A stretch of DNA of 47,870 nt from an uncultured Muribaculaceae bacterium (GCA_947179295.1 CAMXAZ010000017.1:1-47870), one strand, 5' to 3'. Counted from the first letter of the stretch, positions 34,619-43,910 are shown. A program made the numbers and translations. Notes: a model not told the origin generated them from the sequence alone.

Positions 34619-35251
34619 ATGGCCAACTATCTGACCATAGCGGATCAAAGTGAAGCGGCTTTTCGGGAAAAGATGAGCCGCTTCATCTCTTTTGCCATCC
34701 CGGTCACCACGGCTGCGGAGGCTAAAGAGTATGTGGCGCTATACACAAATGAGTATCACGATGCGCGCCATGTGTGCTGGGCCTATATGCTTGGATCAGA
34801 CAGAAAGGAGTTTCTTTCGTCAGACAACGGGGAACCTTCCGGTACTGCCGGCAAGCCCATACTCGGTCAGATCAACTCATTCGGGCTGACCAATGTACTG
34901 ATAATCGTTGTCAGATACTTCGGTGGTATCAAACTTGGCACTTCCGGTCTTATCGTGGCTTATCGTGAAGCGGCACGGCTGGCTATCGAGGCGGCCGAAA
35001 TCATAGAAGGCCGCGATATGACAACTCTCAGCCTGACTTTCCCGTATCTGGCCATGAACGATGTCATGAAACTTGTGAAAGCTCAGAATCCCGCCAATGC
35101 ACGTGAGTGTGTGAAAATAATCTCGCAGGATTTCGATAATACCTGCTCCATGACATTGTCTTTGCCTCTTGATCTTCTGCCGGAACTATCCGGCCGTCTT
35201 GAGGCGATATCCGGCACATCTGTCATCGCCCCTGAGGAGGCCAAGAGCTGA
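34619..35251 (+). CDS. yigZ: YigZ/IMPACT family protein
   Basis: 210 residues. The N-terminal UPF0029/IMPACT domain shows RFISFAIPVTTAAEAKEY, the DARHVCWAY block, DNGEPSGTAGKPIL and VVRYFGGIKLGTSGL; a DUF1949-type C-terminal domain (about 135-205) follows. Related proteins are linked to translation stress and ribosome-associated GCN1/IMPACT control in eukaryotes; the bacterial role is unclear. Confidence 0.93.
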   Translation: MANYLTIADQSEAAFREKMSRFISFAIPVTTAAEAKEYVALYTNEYHDARHVCWAYMLGSDRKEFLSSDNGEPSGTAGKPILGQINSFGLTNVLIIVVRYFGGIKLGTSGLIVAYREAARLAIEAAEIIEGRDMTTLSLTFPYLAMNDVMKLVKAQNPANARECVKIISQDFDNTCSMTLSLPLDLLPELSGRLEAISGTSVIAPEEAKS

Positions 35252-35328
35252 ACAAGTCCGACCTTCTGAAAAATGAGGCATTGCAGTTCCTCGCTTCATG
35301 CTTTCGGGTACTTCCATTGAGGCGCTGG

Positions 35329-36276
35329 TCAGTATCCTTTGCGGTATTTGTCTTCTTCAGAATCTTCAAGTATCGACAGGTATGACGCATATCGAGACTC
35401 TGATATCCTGTGGTCTTCTACGGCTTCTCTGACGGCACATCCCGGTTCGTGGGTGTGTGTGCAGTCGCTGTAGCGGCATTCCGCTCCGATTTTGAATATT
35501 TCAGGGAAAAAGTGGCTTACTTCATGGCGGTCAAATTCGAGTGTCCCGAAACCCTTTACGCCAGGAGTGTCAATGATAGCAGACGGCTCGTCCATATCCG
35601 GCAGGTCAAACATTTCCGAAAATGTGGTGGTGTGCATCCCGGTGTCGTGGGTCGATGAGATCGAGGCGGTGGCAAGTTGCAGTCCTGGAATAAGATCGTT
35701 GATCAGAGTGGATTTGCCAACGCCTGAATTGCCGGAAAACAATGTTGTTTTCCCTCTGAGGTTTTCACGCAGAGCCTCCAGTCCTTCACCGGTTTTGGCT
35801 GATACCTTCACTACGGTGTAGCCGATGGATTCATAAAGATAGCTTACGGCGTTGAGATATTCCATTGCGTCAGGATCATCTTCAAGCAGGTCAATTTTGT
35901 TTATGACTATCACGGCCGGTACCCGGTAGGCTTCGGCTGTAGCCAGAAAGCGGTCAATGAATGTGGTGGAGGTTGTAGGGTGGAAGAGTGTCACCACAAG
36001 GCAGACCTGGTCAAGATTGGCTGCCAATATGTGGGCCTGCTTGGAAAGATTGCTTGCTTTGCGGATTATATAGTTGCGCCGTGGTGCAATCGCGGTGATA
36101 TAACCGGTGTCGCCGTCAGGCAGACTTACGGTCACATGGTCTCCGACTGCCACTGGATTGGTGGTGCGTATCCCTTTCAGTCTGAAATTTCCTTTTATCT
36201 TGCAGTTGAGGCTTTCGCCGCTTTCAGTGCGTACGAGATAGCTGCTTCCGGTATTTTTGATTACAGTTCCGGTCAT
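35329..36276 (-). CDS. rsgA: Ribosome biogenesis GTPase RsgA
   Basis: Late-stage 30S assembly GTPase. 315 residues: N-terminal OB fold (about 1-70), then a circularly permuted G domain in which G4 (INKIDLL) comes before G1 ([12 protein letters not shown]) and G3 (DTPGVKGFG), and a C-terminal zinc motif ([14 protein letters not shown]). All key residues are present. Its ATG overlaps the stop of the TPR gene by four bases. Confidence 0.97.
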   Translation of the reverse strand: MTGTVIKNTGSSYLVRTESGESLNCKIKGNFRLKGIRTTNPVAVGDHVTVSLPDGDTGYITAIAPRRNYIIRKASNLSKQAHILAANLDQVCLVVTLFHPTTSTTFIDRFLATAEAYRVPAVIVINKIDLLEDDPDAMEYLNAVSYLYESIGYTVVKVSAKTGEGLEALRENLRGKTTLFSGNSGVGKSTLINDLIPGLQLATASISSTHDTGMHTTTFSEMFDLPDMDEPSAIIDTPGVKGFGTLEFDRHEVSHFFPEIFKIGAECRYSDCTHTHEPGCAVREAVEDHRISESRYASYLSILEDSEEDKYRKGY

Positions 36277-37151
36277 TTCGATTTACTGTTTGATTGTTTG
36301 TCTAAAAATTGCGCCGCTCTTTTCCTGTCCACGCCGAGTTCGATTGCCTTGAGGGCATCGGCCTTGGCATCATCGGGACGATAGCGCATTTTGTTTAACG
36401 CCGCACGGTAGAGATAAAGTTCACCATCGTCAGGTGTCATTGACAATGCTGCGTTGATGTCATCCGAAGCATCCTGTAGATTTCCGCAGAGCATGTGGCA
36501 ATAGCCGCGGCCACTGTAGAATTCGGCATCTTTGTGCTCTTCAAGAACTTTGTTGTAGTAGGGGATGGCCGCTGCAAATTCTCCGGTCCCGCTCAGCACA
36601 GAGGCGCCGGCTATGTTGGTCTCGGTCTCGGAGGGGAAATTACGCTCCATGAATTCGAAATCATCTTTCGCGGTTTTGAATTTGTGAGCTCTCAAGGCGA
36701 GCAGGCAGTGATGAAAACGAGCGCTGATGACTGTCGAGTCAAGTTGCATTATAAGATCATAATCCTTGTAAGCCTCTTCTTCCATACCGAGTGCTGACAG
36801 AACGCGGGCGCGGTTGCTGAGTATGGTGACTGATGCCGGAGCCATCACATGTGCGTCAGTCAGTATTGCCAGAGCCAAGGAGTCCTGGCCCATATTGAAC
36901 CGGATGATTCCGAGATTCGACATGAGAAGAATGTTTGACGGGTTGCCTGGTTCTAACTTCAGGGCTGCCGTCAGTGCTTCGGCTGCTTCTTTCCATTTTC
37001 CTTCGCTGCAGGCTTTGTCAGCTTCGTCTACTTTCTGCATGTAAGGACTGTCCTCTTCCGGATTGGCCGTTGAGGCCGTGGCGGTGAAAGAGGGTGCCAG
37101 TATGGATAATATCAGTATGCTTGCGTGGAGTATATTCAGACGTATCTTCAT
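36273..37151 (-). CDS. Exported TPR-repeat protein
   Basis: 292 residues. A signal peptide ([26 protein letters not shown]) sends it out of the cytoplasm; the rest is a string of about six tetratricopeptide-like repeats (about 35-275), for example [20 protein letters not shown] and [14 protein letters not shown] chose the ATG at 37151 because it begins the signal; the open frame goes on to 37238 across the end of the AraC gene. It precedes rsgA with an ATGA overlap. Partner proteins unknown. Confidence 0.82.
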   Translation of the reverse strand: MKIRLNILHASILILSILAPSFTATASTANPEEDSPYMQKVDEADKACSEGKWKEAAEALTAALKLEPGNPSNILLMSNLGIIRFNMGQDSLALAILTDAHVMAPASVTILSNRARVLSALGMEEEAYKDYDLIMQLDSTVISARFHHCLLALRAHKFKTAKDDFEFMERNFPSETETNIAGASVLSGTGEFAAAIPYYNKVLEEHKDAEFYSGRGYCHMLCGNLQDASDDINAALSMTPDDGELYLYRAALNKMRYRPDDAKADALKAIELGVDRKRAAQFLDKQSNSKSK

Positions 37152-37206
37152 TTTGGAGACTATGGTGTGAAAGAGAGGGCGCCGGACTGTGAATGGTCGC
37201 TTGAAA

Positions 37207-38052
37207 TCAGTTTTCAGACAGCTTGTTGCGGTAGTCACGAGGCGACATGCCGGTAAGATGTTTGAAGTATTTTCCGAAAAACGACTGGTTTGAGAAGTTC
37301 AGCGCCAGGCTTATTTCCTGGATGTTCATGCCGGTGCTTCGGAGCATGAGTTTTGCTTCGAGGATCACACGGTGGTCAATCCATTCGCCTGCGGTCTTTC
37401 CGCTGATCTCTTTAAGTACAGCAGAAAGATGCTTTGGAGTTACAAAAAGTTTGTCGGCGTAGAAATTGACCGCGCGTTCTGATTTGAAGTGGGTTTCAAT
37501 CAGGTCAATGAAATTTGCCAGCAGTTCTTCGCGCCTTGAATGGTGACTGCGGTCTTCCGATCTTGAGGCATAGATGCTGAGGGTGTTGTAGAACAGGAGT
37601 TCGCAACTGGCGCCGAGAGTCAGTTTGTTGAACGGGCGGCCTTCAAGTCTGATCTGCTTCTGGAGCATCTCATAGATCAGATACTGGCTCTCAAGTTCCT
37701 CTGCTGTCATCTCGATGATCGGGTTGGAGTTGTAGTGGAGAGTGTAGGGGGCTACGAAATGGAGCGATGGCAGAATTTCGTTCAGCTTGTCTTCATGAAC
37801 CACAATGAAAAAGCCTTCGAAGTCAGGACTTTCTTTGCACTGGCTGATGATATGGCCCGGTTTGAGGACCATAAGAGAATTCGGCCCCATATATCTGGGG
37901 GCGACATCAACGGTCGCTGAAATCTCCCCTTGCCTGCACACGGCTAAAAGCATGTGGGCGAGACGTGAGGGAAATTTGACGTTGCTGATTTCAGAAAGTG
38001 AGCGAAACACTCTTATTGTTTCATACGGACGGTCGTGTAGAGCTGAGATCAT
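37207..38052 (-). CDS. AraC-family transcriptional regulator
   Basis: 281 residues. An N-terminal cupin-like sensing region (about 20-160) is followed by the two-helix-turn-helix AraC domain at the C-terminus (about 180-278), including AVLKEISGKTAGEWIDHRV and ISLALNFSNQSFFGKYFKHLTGMSPRDYR. A TTG at 38082 would start inside the -7 box, so the ATG at 38052 is preferred. The target is unknown; the TPR gene and rsgA lie downstream. Confidence 0.9.
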   Translation of the reverse strand: MISALHDRPYETIRVFRSLSEISNVKFPSRLAHMLLAVCRQGEISATVDVAPRYMGPNSLMVLKPGHIISQCKESPDFEGFFIVVHEDKLNEILPSLHFVAPYTLHYNSNPIIEMTAEELESQYLIYEMLQKQIRLEGRPFNKLTLGASCELLFYNTLSIYASRSEDRSHHSRREELLANFIDLIETHFKSERAVNFYADKLFVTPKHLSAVLKEISGKTAGEWIDHRVILEAKLMLRSTGMNIQEISLALNFSNQSFFGKYFKHLTGMSPRDYRNKLSEN

Positions 38053-38079
38053 CGGAATCAATTGATGGTTGTTTCGCTG

Positions 38080-38087
38080 CAAAGATA
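38080..38087 (-). promoter_or_regulatory. -7 box of the AraC-family gene
   Basis: Minus-strand TATCTTTG (38087-38080) with no clear -33. Predicted start near 38073, giving a leader of about 21 bases to the ATG at 38052. Confidence 0.45.
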
Positions 38088-38174
38088 CTGATTATTTCAA
38101 TAAAAAGTGGTCAGTTTCTCGCTTTTTTGAGTTTAAAGCTGTTTCGGTTGGTTAAATTTTGTCCGGTTTGGCGG

Positions 38175-39236
38175 TCAGTGGATTCCACGTCGGTTAAGTT
38201 CAGCCTGATAGCGCCGGGCATTGGCCATGTGTGTCGCATAGTCAGAGGCAAAGTTGTGGTAGCCTGAAAAGTCTTCTTTGGCACACATGTATATGTAGTC
38301 ATGTTTCGGAGCATTCAGCACCGCGTCAATTGTCGCTGCTGCCGGTATTTTGATAGGTCCGGGGGGAAGTCCGTTGACTTTATATGTGTTGTATGGCGAT
38401 TCGATGGCAAGGTGTTTGCCGGTGATTCTTCGCAGGGTGAAGTCGCCTGATGCAAACTTGACTGTTGGGTCGGCCTGCAGTTTTATTCCTTTTTTGAGCC
38501 GGTTGAGATACAGACGTGCCACTTTCGGCTTTTCATCGGCTTTTGCTGTCTCTTCCTCAACAATGGATGCGATTGTCGCTACCTGGGAGGGCGTGAGTCC
38601 GAGGCTTGCGGCTTTGGTCCGGCGCTCTTTGTTCCAGAATCGGTTGCGGTAGTCAAGCAGGCGTCTGACCACATTGGCCGGAGAGGCACTCCAGTAAAAC
38701 TCATAGCTGTCAGGAATGAATGCGGCAGGGAAGTTCGGTCGTGAAAAACCGCTGTCAGGCAGGACTTCATCACAAGCCCGCTGAAATTCATCAGGAGTGC
38801 ATTGTAGCTGTGAGGCTATACGCTCAGACAGCTGCTTCATGGTTCTTGTGCCGTTGAACCGGACATCGACAGGAGTTTGGCGTCCGCGTGCTATGCGTTT
38901 GCTGATATTCAGTGCGCTTTGGCCTCCGCTCACCTTATAGGCTCCCTGCGAAACGTCAGCATTTCCTCCGAACAGTTTCCAGATTATATAGACGCGGGTA
39001 CCCATTGATGATCCGAGCGAATGTTTCATCGAGTCTTTGACTGCGTTTGTCGAGATGCCTTTCGGAATGTAGATCCACTCGCTTTTGCCGTCTTTGGCGG
39101 AGTAGGGGATGAATACAAATCCTATGACCGAGCATACCGCTACGAAGATAGCGATTGCTCCGATGAGCAGTCCGAGGCTGTGTCTCTGTCCCCATGACTG
39201 TTTCTTCTTTTTCTTTCGTTTAGTTTGTGTTGCCAG
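38175..39236 (-). CDS. mltG: Endolytic murein transglycosylase MltG
   Basis: Cleaves nascent glycan strands at the inner membrane and sets their length. The catalytic glutamate lies in ASIVEEETAK, followed by the conserved YNTYKVNGLPPGPIKIP block. The first ATG in frame (39029) would leave 284 residues without any membrane anchor. Upstream of it the frame stays open and encodes a basic stretch (TKRKKKKKQ), a membrane helix (LGLLIGAIAIFVAVCSVIGF) and the N-terminal part of the LysM-like region. The only plausible start before the anchor is a CTG at 39236, giving 353 residues, the usual length. Downstream of a MerR gene by 40 bases. Confidence 0.85.
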   Translation of the reverse strand: MATQTKRKKKKKQSWGQRHSLGLLIGAIAIFVAVCSVIGFVFIPYSAKDGKSEWIYIPKGISTNAVKDSMKHSLGSSMGTRVYIIWKLFGGNADVSQGAYKVSGGQSALNISKRIARGRQTPVDVRFNGTRTMKQLSERIASQLQCTPDEFQRACDEVLPDSGFSRPNFPAAFIPDSYEFYWSASPANVVRRLLDYRNRFWNKERRTKAASLGLTPSQVATIASIVEEETAKADEKPKVARLYLNRLKKGIKLQADPTVKFASGDFTLRRITGKHLAIESPYNTYKVNGLPPGPIKIPAAATIDAVLNAPKHDYIYMCAKEDFSGYHNFASDYATHMANARRYQAELNRRGIH

Positions 39237-39276
39237 GGCTGTGAATTTTAAGAAGTTATACTGTCATAGACCGCAT

Positions 39277-39612
39277 TTAGCGGAGATGGTGGAGCGAATC
39301 GAGCATTTCTTGCAGACGGTCGCGGACCTGCTTGAGCCGCTGCACTGTTTCGAATTTTTTTGTAATGCCGTCACGATTGCGTTTGAGCTCTTCCTGCGCG
39401 GCTTCAAGTTTCATGCCTTTGTCCTTTACGAGGTAGCTGATCATGCGTATCGCTTCGATGTCACGAGGAGTATAGAACCGTGTGCCACGGTCGTTTCTGC
39501 GAGGATTGATTGTCGGGAAGACATTCTCCCAGAAACGCAGTGTAGACATTGGCAGTCCTACCATTTCGGCGACTTCGCTGATTTTATAATATTTTTTGCT
39601 CGTGCTGTCCAT
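39277..39612 (-). CDS. MerR-family transcriptional regulator
   Basis: 111 residues: N-terminal winged helix-turn-helix (KISEVAEMVGLPMSTLRFWE, then RFYTPRDIEAIRMISYLV) and a C-terminal dimerisation coiled coil (about 75-110). No extra effector domain and no metal-binding cysteines. It starts at the ATG at 39612. It is the first gene of the unit with mltG. Confidence 0.92.
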   Translation of the reverse strand: MDSTSKKYYKISEVAEMVGLPMSTLRFWENVFPTINPRRNDRGTRFYTPRDIEAIRMISYLVKDKGMKLEAAQEELKRNRDGITKKFETVQRLKQVRDRLQEMLDSLHHLR

Positions 39613-39645
39613 TAGCAATCGGAAACTGTTTGCTCAAATCACAAG

Positions 39646-39676
39646 CAAAATTAGCCATAAAATCCGAATCTGCCAA
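39646..39676 (-). promoter_or_regulatory. Promoter of merR-mltG
   Basis: Minus-strand -33 TTG (39676-39674), 20-base spacer, -7 TAATTTTG (39653-39646). Predicted start near 39639, leader about 27 bases. Confidence 0.65.
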
Positions 39677-39694
39677 TAACTTTCTACGAATAGA

Positions 39695-39759
39695 GCAGAG
39701 CCTTGAGCGGAGTGGTGCCTGAAAATGTTGTCAGATACTCTCCGGTGACAAGGCTCTGC
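39695..39759. other. Long hairpin between mltG-merR and the barrel gene
   Basis: Perfect 11-bp arms GCAGAGCCTTG (39695-39705) and CAAGGCTCTGC (39749-39759), with inner CGGAG/CTCCG and CTGA/TCAG pairs. It falls in the 3' region of the outer-membrane protein transcript. No T run follows on either strand, so it may be a 3' stabiliser, a processing site or a factor-dependent end. Confidence 0.5.
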
Positions 39760-39777
39760 CGGTATGGCCTGCTGTTT

Positions 39778-41859
39778 CTACAGGCGTTTAAGTTCTGTTT
39801 CGGAGGCTGGAGATCCTTTATATGTGCTCTTGCGGGGCTGAAATCTGTAGATCAGATTAAGAGCGATGCCTCTGCGGTCGTAACTCTGCTTTTTATCGAC
39901 AAAGACACCACAGGTGTTCATTGTCCAATCGTTGTTCGCGGTGTTGAATATGTCTGTTGCCGAGAGTCTGACGGTCAGTGATCTGTTCAGGAATGTCTTT
40001 CCGACAGAGGCGTCAAATGACAGCCATGTCGCACCGAATCGGTTTGTGTGCATGTCTCCCTCTGTCTGTCCGTTCATATTGGCTGTTATCGACCATCCGT
40101 GAGGCAGCGAGAATGTATTGTCAAAGTAGCAGGAAAATATAGGCTTGTTGTGGCTTACATTGTCGAGCCTCAGCCATTGGCGGTATAATCCGGCAGTGAG
40201 ATTCGGAGTCCAGCAGCCGATGGGTTTGCTCCATGCAAGGAATAAACTAAGTGCGGTAACGTCAATGTTGACCGGGTGCATGAGCAGTTGCAGGCTGTTT
40301 GCCGGATATAGTTCCTTGACGTAAGCGTATGTGTCAAAGCTGCGTGTCAGATCGCCTTGTAGCATAAAATCTTTCCACATTCCGAAAAGCCTGATGTCGT
40401 GCATCCTTTCATCGCGCAGACTTGGATTGCCGCCCTCTATTTCGTGTTGCCCGACATAGTTCAACGATCCTGTCAGTTGGGAATATGGTGGTTTCACCGT
40501 GGACATTTTGTAGCTCAGGCTGATCTGAGCGTCATTATTGAATGTGTAACCGATCGAGATGTCCGGTGTAAGCATATGGTCGCGGCGGCTTACGTCTTTA
40601 TCTCGCTTTCCATCGGTTCTGAAATCATAGTCAACATACTCATATCTTGCTCCGGCGGAAAGAGAGAACTTCCCGAACATGCGTGACCATGACGCGAAAA
40701 GCGCGGCTGATGTCTGCTTTGCGTCGGTCAGAGAGGATGGAATGTATTCTCCTATAAGGCTGTTGAGCATGTGGTAGTCAAGTCTGGTTTGTGTGTAGCT
40801 GTCCTGAGTGCCGATGGTGAAATTTCCGTTCCAGAGAGGGTAATCCAGGTAGAGTTTTACGGCCCAGAGAGTGGATTTGCGCTTATCGGTAGAGTTGACA
40901 TCCGGATTCGATGATTCAGGATATGTCGTTGCCACGTTGCTGTTGGTTTCCGAGATGCGGAAGTCTCCGTCAAAATGGATTCTGTATTTGTCTGCGAATG
41001 TATTCTCATAGTACACTGATGCGAGGTGACTGTGGGCACGGATGTGTTTGTCTATGTCACGCCTAAGCGCAGGATTGCTGTCAATCCATTCGGTTCCGGA
41101 ATTGCTGAAGTCACCGCGCTCAGGGTTGTAGCGATAATATGCTCCTGCTGATTGGGTGTCTTTGGCATAGTTGAAACCGGCTTTGACAGCTCCGGTTTCG
41201 GTAGGGTAGGAATTATTCTGACTGCTTCCGACCACTGTTTTTGCCCCCTCATATGTGAGCGTGTTTGTGGTGGTGCCTTTAGCAAGTGAATTATCATAAT
41301 TGACTGAACCGTTGACAAACAGTTCCAAATTGCCGGTCCGGTAGCTGAGATCGAGATCATCCATGACCGACCATTTGCGCCTTCGCTTAACCTGAAGCTG
41401 GTTGGTGGCGGAGAGGCCATCGATGAAATTGCGTCTGGTGGTGATTTTCAACACTGCGTCTGTCGTGCTTGCGTAAGAAGCGCCAGGAGCCATCAGCAGT
41501 TCTACTTTTTTCAGATTTGAGGAGAGTATCTGCCGTAGTTCCTGCTCATCGCGCATCTGCCGCCCGTTGATATAGATTTCAAGATTGTGTTTGCCTATGA
41601 CACTGACGGCATCATCCTGCACTTTTATCATAGGAAGTTGGGCCAGGACATCGAGGGCATTGCCGAGTGTGGCAAGATTCGAGCCGGGAATGGTAGACAC
41701 AAGTGTTGAGCCGACAAGCTTTGTGGCGGGCTGTTTTGCCGTGACAATGATCTCCTGCAGCTCATGCGTTAGGCTGTCAGGATCTGTCTGGACTTGAGCT
41801 TTTGCTGTAATGGAGGCAAAAAGAATGGTAAGGCCTGTGATGAATGTTTTTGTGTTCAT
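39778..41859 (-). CDS. TonB-dependent receptor-like outer-membrane protein
   Basis: 693 residues: signal peptide (first ~21, ending TAKAQ), a plug domain (about 30-150, LQEIIVTAKQPATKLVG, VDAVLKITTRR-like) and a long beta barrel ending in NLIYRF near residue 675. The short N-terminus carries the plug directly, without the carboxypeptidase-like domain seen in SusC proteins, and there is no SusD partner. This fits the outer membrane beta-barrel family (OMP_b-brl_3 type). The cargo is unknown. It has its own promoter (41879-41911), and the membrane HTH regulator lies directly upstream. Confidence 0.85.
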   Translation of the reverse strand: MNTKTFITGLTILFASITAKAQVQTDPDSLTHELQEIIVTAKQPATKLVGSTLVSTIPGSNLATLGNALDVLAQLPMIKVQDDAVSVIGKHNLEIYINGRQMRDEQELRQILSSNLKKVELLMAPGASYASTTDAVLKITTRRNFIDGLSATNQLQVKRRRKWSVMDDLDLSYRTGNLELFVNGSVNYDNSLAKGTTTNTLTYEGAKTVVGSSQNNSYPTETGAVKAGFNYAKDTQSAGAYYRYNPERGDFSNSGTEWIDSNPALRRDIDKHIRAHSHLASVYYENTFADKYRIHFDGDFRISETNSNVATTYPESSNPDVNSTDKRKSTLWAVKLYLDYPLWNGNFTIGTQDSYTQTRLDYHMLNSLIGEYIPSSLTDAKQTSAALFASWSRMFGKFSLSAGARYEYVDYDFRTDGKRDKDVSRRDHMLTPDISIGYTFNNDAQISLSYKMSTVKPPYSQLTGSLNYVGQHEIEGGNPSLRDERMHDIRLFGMWKDFMLQGDLTRSFDTYAYVKELYPANSLQLLMHPVNIDVTALSLFLAWSKPIGCWTPNLTAGLYRQWLRLDNVSHNKPIFSCYFDNTFSLPHGWSITANMNGQTEGDMHTNRFGATWLSFDASVGKTFLNRSLTVRLSATDIFNTANNDWTMNTCGVFVDKKQSYDRRGIALNLIYRFQPRKSTYKGSPASETELKRL

Positions 41860-41878
41860 GCGAGTAAAATTGATACTA

Positions 41879-41911
41879 CAAAATTACTCGCAAAACCTCT
41901 GTAAATCCAAA
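41879..41911 (-). promoter_or_regulatory. Promoter of the TonB-dependent receptor gene
   Basis: Minus-strand -33 TTTG (41911-41908), 21-base spacer, -7 TAATTTTG (41886-41879). Predicted start near 41872, leader about 13 bases. Confidence 0.7.
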
Positions 41912-42003
41912 ATAATAGTCTGACTAAGTGAGTTGTAATGGGTTGATAATCAGCGATACATTTTGTTGTTTTTCGGAAAAGTCTGACAGCCGTTGAAAAA
42001 GGC

Positions 42004-42987
42004 TTAAAAAACAGACATAATGTCCGGGCAGGCAGGCGCTACGTTTTCTTTGAGGCGCGCTTTCAGTCGTGACTTACGTTTGTATATCACATCGACGGAT
42101 TCGCCGAGGAGCAGACTGACAGTGCGTGTCGAAAGTCCGCTTGCGAGATAAACCAAAAGCTGATAGTCTTCCGGCTTAATGGCGGGGTAATTCTCACGGA
42201 CTTTGACGAGAAGATTGTCGCGGCAGTCGTTTACGGCCTGTTCCATGTTGGGAAAAGAGTCAGTGCGCACAGACTCGATTTCAGCTTTTACTTTGTCGAT
42301 TATCGCCTTTCGCTCAGTTTTTGTCCCTTGTGATTCATAATATGTCTGGCAGAGGGAGTCAATTAATGTAAAACGGCTTTCGAGCAGGCCGTGGAGCTTT
42401 GATTCGAGGCGTCCGATGTCACCACGGCTGGCATCAATCTGAATTTTAAGTCCGGAGGCCTCAGACATAAGTGCATCGTTGCGGGCTGACTGCAATCTGA
42501 TGCGCTGTCGCATCCACACGATTGTCACAGCGGCAAAAAGGAGAATTACAAGGCCGATACCCAACTGCATCTCACGTTTGGTCCGTTCCTTATACAAAAG
42601 AAACTCCTTTTCTTTCTGGAGGTAGAGCGCTGTGGCAAGAGCGTCGGAGCCATCTGTTGACTGTATCAAGGTTTTAAGCCGTGAAGCTTTCTTGTGTTCA
42701 TCAGTCTGGTTGTGTCTGCCGTAGTAGTCTATGGCTATATCTACTATAGTGTCTGTGGGTGCTGAGAGCCGGTTGACAACCATCGCCTCGCTGTAAAGAA
42801 GCGCCCAACGTGCCATTGTGGCTGAGTCGCGGAATTCGGATACATCAATGCTGTTGAGCCTTGACATAGCTGCGGAAGGGTCACTATGCATGAGGCGCTG
42901 GGCTTCATCAAGCGCTGCCGGATGCGAACTTGAATAACTGCATCCGGTGACAATGAGCATAATGACTATGTAAAGCAGGCTACGCAT
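42004..42987 (-). CDS. Lipobox-bearing transmembrane HTH regulator
   Basis: 327 residues with an uncommon layout. An N-terminal lipobox (VTGC, Cys16) is followed by a helical, TPR-like region (about 22-138), one membrane helix (about 141-159), a coiled coil (about 160-240) and a C-terminal LuxR-like helix-turn-helix (about 272-314, LLVYLASGLSTRTVSLLLGESVDVIYKRKSRL). The sensor would sit in the periplasm and the DNA-binding end in the cytosol. Similar TPR-membrane-HTH proteins are common in Bacteroides. It neighbours the outer-membrane receptor gene, a likely target. Its promoter lies so close that the transcript is nearly leaderless. Confidence 0.8.
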   Translation of the reverse strand: MRSLLYIVIMLIVTGCSYSSSHPAALDEAQRLMHSDPSAAMSRLNSIDVSEFRDSATMARWALLYSEAMVVNRLSAPTDTIVDIAIDYYGRHNQTDEHKKASRLKTLIQSTDGSDALATALYLQKEKEFLLYKERTKREMQLGIGLVILLFAAVTIVWMRQRIRLQSARNDALMSEASGLKIQIDASRGDIGRLESKLHGLLESRFTLIDSLCQTYYESQGTKTERKAIIDKVKAEIESVRTDSFPNMEQAVNDCRDNLLVKVRENYPAIKPEDYQLLVYLASGLSTRTVSLLLGESVDVIYKRKSRLKARLKENVAPACPDIMSVF

Positions 42988-42991
42988 GATG

Positions 42992-43023
42992 CAAAATTAA
43001 GCAAAAAATTTTGTACCATGCAA
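42992..43023 (-). promoter_or_regulatory. Promoter of the transmembrane regulator
   Basis: Minus-strand -33 TTG (43023-43021), 21-base spacer, -7 TAATTTTG (42999-42992). The ATG at 42987 starts only four bases after the -7 box. Confidence 0.55.
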
Positions 43024-43266
43024 TATCGGCTTGTTTTTATTGTCAATCGGCTGTTATTTTCAGAATGACGAAGTGTGATTAGTCAGATTATGATGATGTT
43101 AGGCGGTTTCTGTTAAAATATTGGAAAAGTGAGTAGTCAAGACGGTGTATAAACTGAAATTTTGTAACTTTAGACCGGATTTAATAATGTTTGATTGCAT
43201 CTTTTTTCTGCTTTTGATCTGCAAATGGACTATAAATTCACATTATAACTCTCCAAATAAAAAATT

Positions 43267-43898
43267 ATGAAAAAACTATTGCTTGTCGCTATCGTGTTGA
43301 TCCAGTCATGTATGACGGTATTCGCCCAACAAACATATAATGACAGTATCTATAGAGAGATACGGTTTCCTCTGGCAGAGAGTGACACGAATACTGTTTT
43401 CTACTATTTCAATGATGAGTGGATTCCGGGGCTAATGCTGGAAATGGTCGAGCCACAATCAATAGAGAAGATTGAAATTAAAAATGACAGTTTTGGGAAT
43501 CAGGCAGTTTTTTTACGTTGCCTTCAGAAGCTCTGTCTCAACTGAAATCGAAAGTCGATGAAACCAGAAAGCAGCTGTTTGAAAATTATGATCCTATATG
43601 TGAATTTCCGGGCGGCAACGGTCTGCTGAAGGAATGGCTGAATGCCAATATCAGAATCCCGGAAGGTTATAAAGGATATGAAAGGGTAGTGGTTTTGTTT
43701 AAGGTTCAGCCTGACGGTGAAATCACAGATGCGAAAATGTTGAAACAGAGTAAAAACGAAGCTGTCAATGAAGAGGCTTTGAGGCTGGTTGGTGAAATGC
43801 CTAAGTTTCGAGTCAAATATTATACGCCAAAGAAGATGCCGGTCGGAATGGCTCTTCCGATTGTGTTCAAAGATCCGAATGCAATCTATATCAGATAA
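43267..43898 (+). pseudogene. TonB C-terminal-like protein, frameshifted at a T7 run
   Basis: Two frames make one protein. The first (43267-43545) has a signal peptide (MKKLLLVAIVLIQSCMTVFAQ) and a segment like the short N-domain of such proteins (EPQSIEKIEIKND). The second, read in another frame from about 43515 to 43898, carries a TonB C-terminal domain (VVVLFKVQPDGEITDAKML, then MALPIVFKD). They join at a run of seven T (43508-43514): one extra T, or two fewer, gives a continuous reading of about 210 residues. The rest of the gene is undamaged, so a recent homopolymer change, phase variation, ribosomal slippage or a sequencing error are all possible. Confidence 0.75.
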
Positions 43899-43910
43899 TA
43901 AGAATCGGGC

